From JBFXDI01 sp050181295 (GTDB lineage Bacteria; Pseudomonadota; Alphaproteobacteria; Rhizobiales; Aestuariivirgaceae), in the NCBI GenBank assembly GCA_050181295.1, contig JBFXDI010000096.1:1-15926 (forward strand): a stretch of DNA of 15,926 nt, written 5' to 3'. Each line of letters starts with the position of its first letter. The stretch's first letter is position 1. Below are positions 13,724 to 15,926 of the stretch, piece by piece. The notes below the pieces were generated by a model. The model was not told the DNA's origin and searched no databases. It saw nothing but the letters and a program-made list of their open reading frames with translations. Both the position numbers and the translations under genes were made by a program.

Positions 13724-14051
13724 CGACGGACTCGCCCGTCCCGCTTGCAGGCGGGACGGCCGAGACGCGCTTGGACCTAAGTCCCGGAGCGGTGCCCTTG
13801 CCCCGGACAGGTCTGCCCGCCGTGGTGCTGCCTGCCCGGGAGAGAAAGGGAGTCATCTCCGGGGCGGGCAGAACATGGTGGACATGCAAGTCTATCCAGA
13901 AGGTCGATCGGCGCTCCATGGGAAAAGTTCCCGATTTTGCTCGGGAGTGTGTGTCGGACCCGTCAACCAGGGCGGCTGGCGCGGCATTGACTTCGGCGGA
14001 GAATGCCGGAAGATCGAATGCGGGCACGGGACAGGACAGAGTTTTTCAGGG
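13724..14051. promoter_or_regulatory. divergent intergenic region with inverted repeats, lut-like versus mfn-like operons
   Basis: A 328-base gap between two divergent operons, with no credible gene. It contains CCGTCCCGC-TTGCAG-GCGGGACGG (13736-13759), a 9-bp stem close to the lutA-like start, the palindrome GGACCTAAGTCC (13773-13784), and TCCCGA-TTTTGC-TCGGGA (13929-13946) overlapping GGGAA-AAG-TTCCC (13920-13932). A possible plus-strand -35 is TTGACT at 13987-13992, with a poor -10 candidate AAGATC at 14010-14015. I found no convincing minus-strand promoter. Regulator binding is inferred only from the symmetry. Confidence 0.4.
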
Positions 14052-14564
14052 ATGAGCCGGCACTGCGCTCTGATCGCCCTCCTGTGCGCCATGTTGGTAC
14101 CGGGCGGCGCGTCTGCGGCGGAGAGGGTTGCCGTCTTCGACTTCGAGTTGATCGACACCAGTCTCGACGGAGAGATGCTCGGGGCCAATGCGGCCGAGCA
14201 GGCGCGCCTTGCCGGCATGGCGCCGAGGCTGCGCGCATGGTTCGGCAAGGAGGGCAGGTTCGAGGTCGCGGACATGGGATCCGTGGTCGCGGAGGCCAAG
14301 GCCTCCAATCTTCAGGCCTGCGGCGGCTGCGTGGCGAAGCTCGCGCATCGGGTCGGAGCCACGCTGGCGATCACCGGAACGGTGCAGAAGGTCTCGAATC
14401 TGATTCTCAACGTGAACCTCTATCTTACGGATGTGGATAGCAAAAAGGCGATAGCGGCGATGTCGACCGATATCCGCTCGAACTCCGATGAGTCCTGGCA
14501 TCGGGGCCTCGACTGGCTGATCGCCCATCGCCTGCCGGCCGCGCTGGCGAAGGCCGCGCCATGA
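14052..14564 (+). CDS. exported DUF3280/DUF2380-type protein
   Basis: A 170-residue protein with signal peptide MSRHCALIALLCAMLVPGGASA. It is followed by ERVAVFDFELIDTSLDGEMLG, the hallmark opening of the DUF3280 group, which is related to the curli CsgG/TolB-N-like 'secreted sensor' folds. Later it has QACGGCVAKLAHRVGATLAITGTVQKVSNLILNVNLYL, a conserved block with a CGGC pair, and ends WHRGLDWLIAHRLPAAL. Function unknown; members occur near methylotrophy and PQQ genes as far as I recall. The ATG has AGGG directly adjacent, so the ribosome site is weak. The stop overlaps the next start as ATGA, coupling it to the cofactor-synthesis genes. An upstream in-frame extension exists but would place the signal peptide internally. 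Confidence 0.78.
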   Translation: MSRHCALIALLCAMLVPGGASAAERVAVFDFELIDTSLDGEMLGANAAEQARLAGMAPRLRAWFGKEGRFEVADMGSVVAEAKASNLQACGGCVAKLAHRVGATLAITGTVQKVSNLILNVNLYLTDVDSKKAIAAMSTDIRSNSDESWHRGLDWLIAHRLPAALAKAAP

Positions 14565-15733
14565 CCCGCTTCCTGGCGAGCGTCACCGGTCCCGAGGAGG
14601 CAGCGGTTGCGCTTGCCGGCGGTGCCGACATCATCGATCTCAAGGATCCGGAGGTCGGTGCGCTCGGTGCGCTCGCGCCGGCCCTCGTGCGGCGCGCGGT
14701 CGATCTCGTTGCCGGGCGGCGCCCCGTCAGCGCCGTCGCCGGCAATCCCTCGCTTGCGCCGCGGGACCTCGTTTCCGCCGTATCCGAAATGGCCGCGACA
14801 GGTGTCGACTATGTGAAGGTCGGGCTCTATGCCGGCCCCGGACCGGAAGAGGCCATCCGCGCGCTGGCCGAACGCAGCCAGGATGCGCGGTTGGTCGGCG
14901 TTCTCTTCGCCGAGGACGGTGCGGGGAGCGAGCTGCTCGGGCTACTGGGCAAGGCGGGCTTCGCTGGCGTCATGTTCGATACGCGCATCAAGGACGGGCG
15001 GCGGCTGCTCGACCATCTGGAGCCCGCGCTCCTCCGCTCCTTCGTGGAGCGCGCGCGGGAAGCGGGCCTCCTGGCCGGGCTCGCGGGCTCGCTCGAGGCT
15101 CCGGACGTGGCGCGCCTCCTGCCGCTTGGACCCGATATCCTCGGCTTCCGTGGCGCGCTTTGTGGCGCTGGCGATCGGCGCTTCGCGCTCGATGCCGACA
15201 GGGTAGCGGCCATCCGCGCGCTGATCCCCGAGCAGCACGAACTTTCCTCTCAGCCCGCCGATTACCGCCTCCTCGCCGACCGCCACTACACCCGCGACGA
15301 GGAGCGCACGGATGCGAGCTCCCGCGATCGCATCTATGTGCGCGACTTCGTGATCCCGATGTCGATCGGCGCCTATGCGCACGAGCGGGGCAGGCAGCAG
15401 CGCGTGCGCTTCAATGTCATGGCCGAGGTGCGCCGCCGTTCCCGCGCCGCCGACGACATGGAGGGGGTGTTCTCCTACGACGTCATCACGGATGCCATCC
15501 GCGCCATCGCGGGTTCCGAGCATATCGCGGTGGTGGAGACCCTGGCCGAGCGCATCGCCGCGGCGGTCCTTGAGCATGAGTCGGTGCGGGGCGTGGTCGT
15601 GCGGGTGGAGAAGCTCGACGTCGGGCCGGGCTCGGTCGGTATCGAGATCGAACGCCGCAAGAGCGCCGACACCGCGAGCATCCTCGAGCTTTTCCCAACT
15701 TCCATCGGCAAGGGGCCGAAGGCCGCCTCATGA
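14561..15733 (+). CDS. mfnB: fusion of (5-formylfuran-3-yl)methyl phosphate synthase (MfnB) and dihydroneopterin aldolase (FolB)
   Basis: A 390-residue two-domain protein. Residues 1-225 are MfnB (DUF556): FLASVTGPEEAAVALAGGAD, IIDLKDPEVGALGA, DYVKVGLY and GVMFDTRIKDGRRLLDHL. Lys28, Lys86 and Lys144 fall where the archaeal enzyme has its important lysines. MfnB makes the furan phosphate precursor of methanofuran from two glyceraldehyde-3-phosphates. Residues 258-367 are FolB: IYVRDFVIPMSIGAYAHERGRQ (Glu275), FSYDVITDAI (Tyr306), VVETLAERIA (Glu326) and VVRVEKLDVGPGSVGIEIERR, with Lys351 at the catalytic lysine. FolB makes 6-hydroxymethyl-dihydropterin for H4MPT or folate. A charged linker (226-257) joins the two. 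Its ATG overlaps the DUF3280 stop, and its TGA overlaps the next ATG. Both halves look catalytically intact. Confidence 0.9.
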   Translation: MTRFLASVTGPEEAAVALAGGADIIDLKDPEVGALGALAPALVRRAVDLVAGRRPVSAVAGNPSLAPRDLVSAVSEMAATGVDYVKVGLYAGPGPEEAIRALAERSQDARLVGVLFAEDGAGSELLGLLGKAGFAGVMFDTRIKDGRRLLDHLEPALLRSFVERAREAGLLAGLAGSLEAPDVARLLPLGPDILGFRGALCGAGDRRFALDADRVAAIRALIPEQHELSSQPADYRLLADRHYTRDEERTDASSRDRIYVRDFVIPMSIGAYAHERGRQQRVRFNVMAEVRRRSRAADDMEGVFSYDVITDAIRAIAGSEHIAVVETLAERIAAAVLEHESVRGVVVRVEKLDVGPGSVGIEIERRKSADTASILELFPTSIGKGPKAAS

Positions 15734-15926
15734 CCGGGCTGACCGTCGTCAAGCTCGGCGGCAGCTTCGCTGGTTCCCCACGCCTGTCTACCTGGCTTGC
15801 GGCGATCGCCGAGGCCGCCGGAGCCGTCGTGCTCGTGCCCGGCGGCGGGCCGTTCGCCGACGCGGTGCGCGAGGCGCAAGGTAGCATGGGCTACGGCGAC
15901 CGCGCCGCCCATGCCATGGCGCTTCT
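15730..15926 (+). CDS. mfnE: amino-acid-kinase-fold protein, MfnE-like, 3' end cut by window edge
   Basis: The reading frame opens at ATG 15730, overlapping the TGA of the fusion gene (ATGA), and stays open to the window end, about 65 codons. It begins MTGLTVVKLGGSFAGSPRL, the glycine-rich phosphate loop of the aspartokinase/uridylate kinase family. VVLVPGGGPFADAVREAQ, the second nucleotide-binding loop, and a GYGDRAAHAMA segment follow. COG2054-type kinases of this kind occur in H4MPT/methylofuran clusters. Archaeal MfnE phosphorylates the furan amine phosphate to the diphosphate used by MfnF. Position directly after MfnB supports that step. The C-terminus and full length cannot be judged here. 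Confidence 0.82.
   Translation, partial: MTGLTVVKLGGSFAGSPRLSTWLAAIAEAAGAVVLVPGGGPFADAVREAQGSMGYGDRAAHAMAL

Noticed and set aside
13593..14051. longer N-terminus for the DUF3280 gene
   Set aside because: It would cross the divergent regulatory region and the lutA-like start, and bury the signal peptide.

Overview
The window is high-GC DNA with tight, often ATGA-overlapping genes. It is dominated by one-carbon metabolism and suggests a methylotrophic alphaproteobacterium (Hyphomicrobiales-like). This rests on a tetrahydromethanopterin (H4MPT)/methanofuran-type formaldehyde pathway and a lanthanide-type XoxF methanol dehydrogenase, both with alphaproteobacterial-looking proteins. I cannot name the genus. 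I saw no tRNA, rRNA, CRISPR array, IS element or phage gene.

Layout. (1) 2-490, the 3' part of a formaldehyde-activating enzyme gene (fae), closed by a clear intrinsic terminator. (2) 618-2131, minus strand: a HisA-like TIM-barrel gene translationally coupled to an APH(6)-like kinase gene. (3) 2185-3225, plus: an ASKHA-fold H4MPT-linked C1 protein, MfnF-like. (4) 3226-3569: a 344-base leader rich in nested and competing inverted repeats. (5) 3570-7468, plus: xoxF, xoxG, xoxJ and a rhodanese-like CxxxCW protein, forming a periplasmic PQQ/lanthanide methanol dehydrogenase operon. (6) 7479-13711, minus: eight genes built around a PQQ-associated ABC transporter. They encode a substrate-binding protein, a YVTN beta-propeller, a cupredoxin-like protein, an outer-membrane barrel, a small acidic exported protein, an ATPase, an ABC-2 permease and an exported coiled-coil protein. 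The set resembles the lut (lanthanide utilization and transport) cluster of Methylorubrum extorquens, but no TonB receptor is present here. (7) 14052-15926, plus: a DUF3280-type exported protein, an MfnB-FolB fusion, and the start of an MfnE-like kinase, coupled by ATGA overlaps.

How they work together. XoxF oxidizes methanol to formaldehyde in the periplasm and passes electrons to cytochrome XoxG. Fae condenses cytoplasmic formaldehyde with H4MPT. The MfnB-FolB, MfnE-like and MfnF-like proteins would supply the furan and pterin cofactors of that pathway. The Lut-like cluster plausibly supplies lanthanide, or services the PQQ enzyme, for XoxF. The xox and lut blocks converge, with 10 bases between their stop codons.

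The best candidates for something new are the structured xoxF leader, the Lut-like cluster without TonB receptor but with three poorly known envelope proteins, the MfnB-FolB fusion, and the coupling of a streptomycin-kinase-like gene to a C1-pathway gene.
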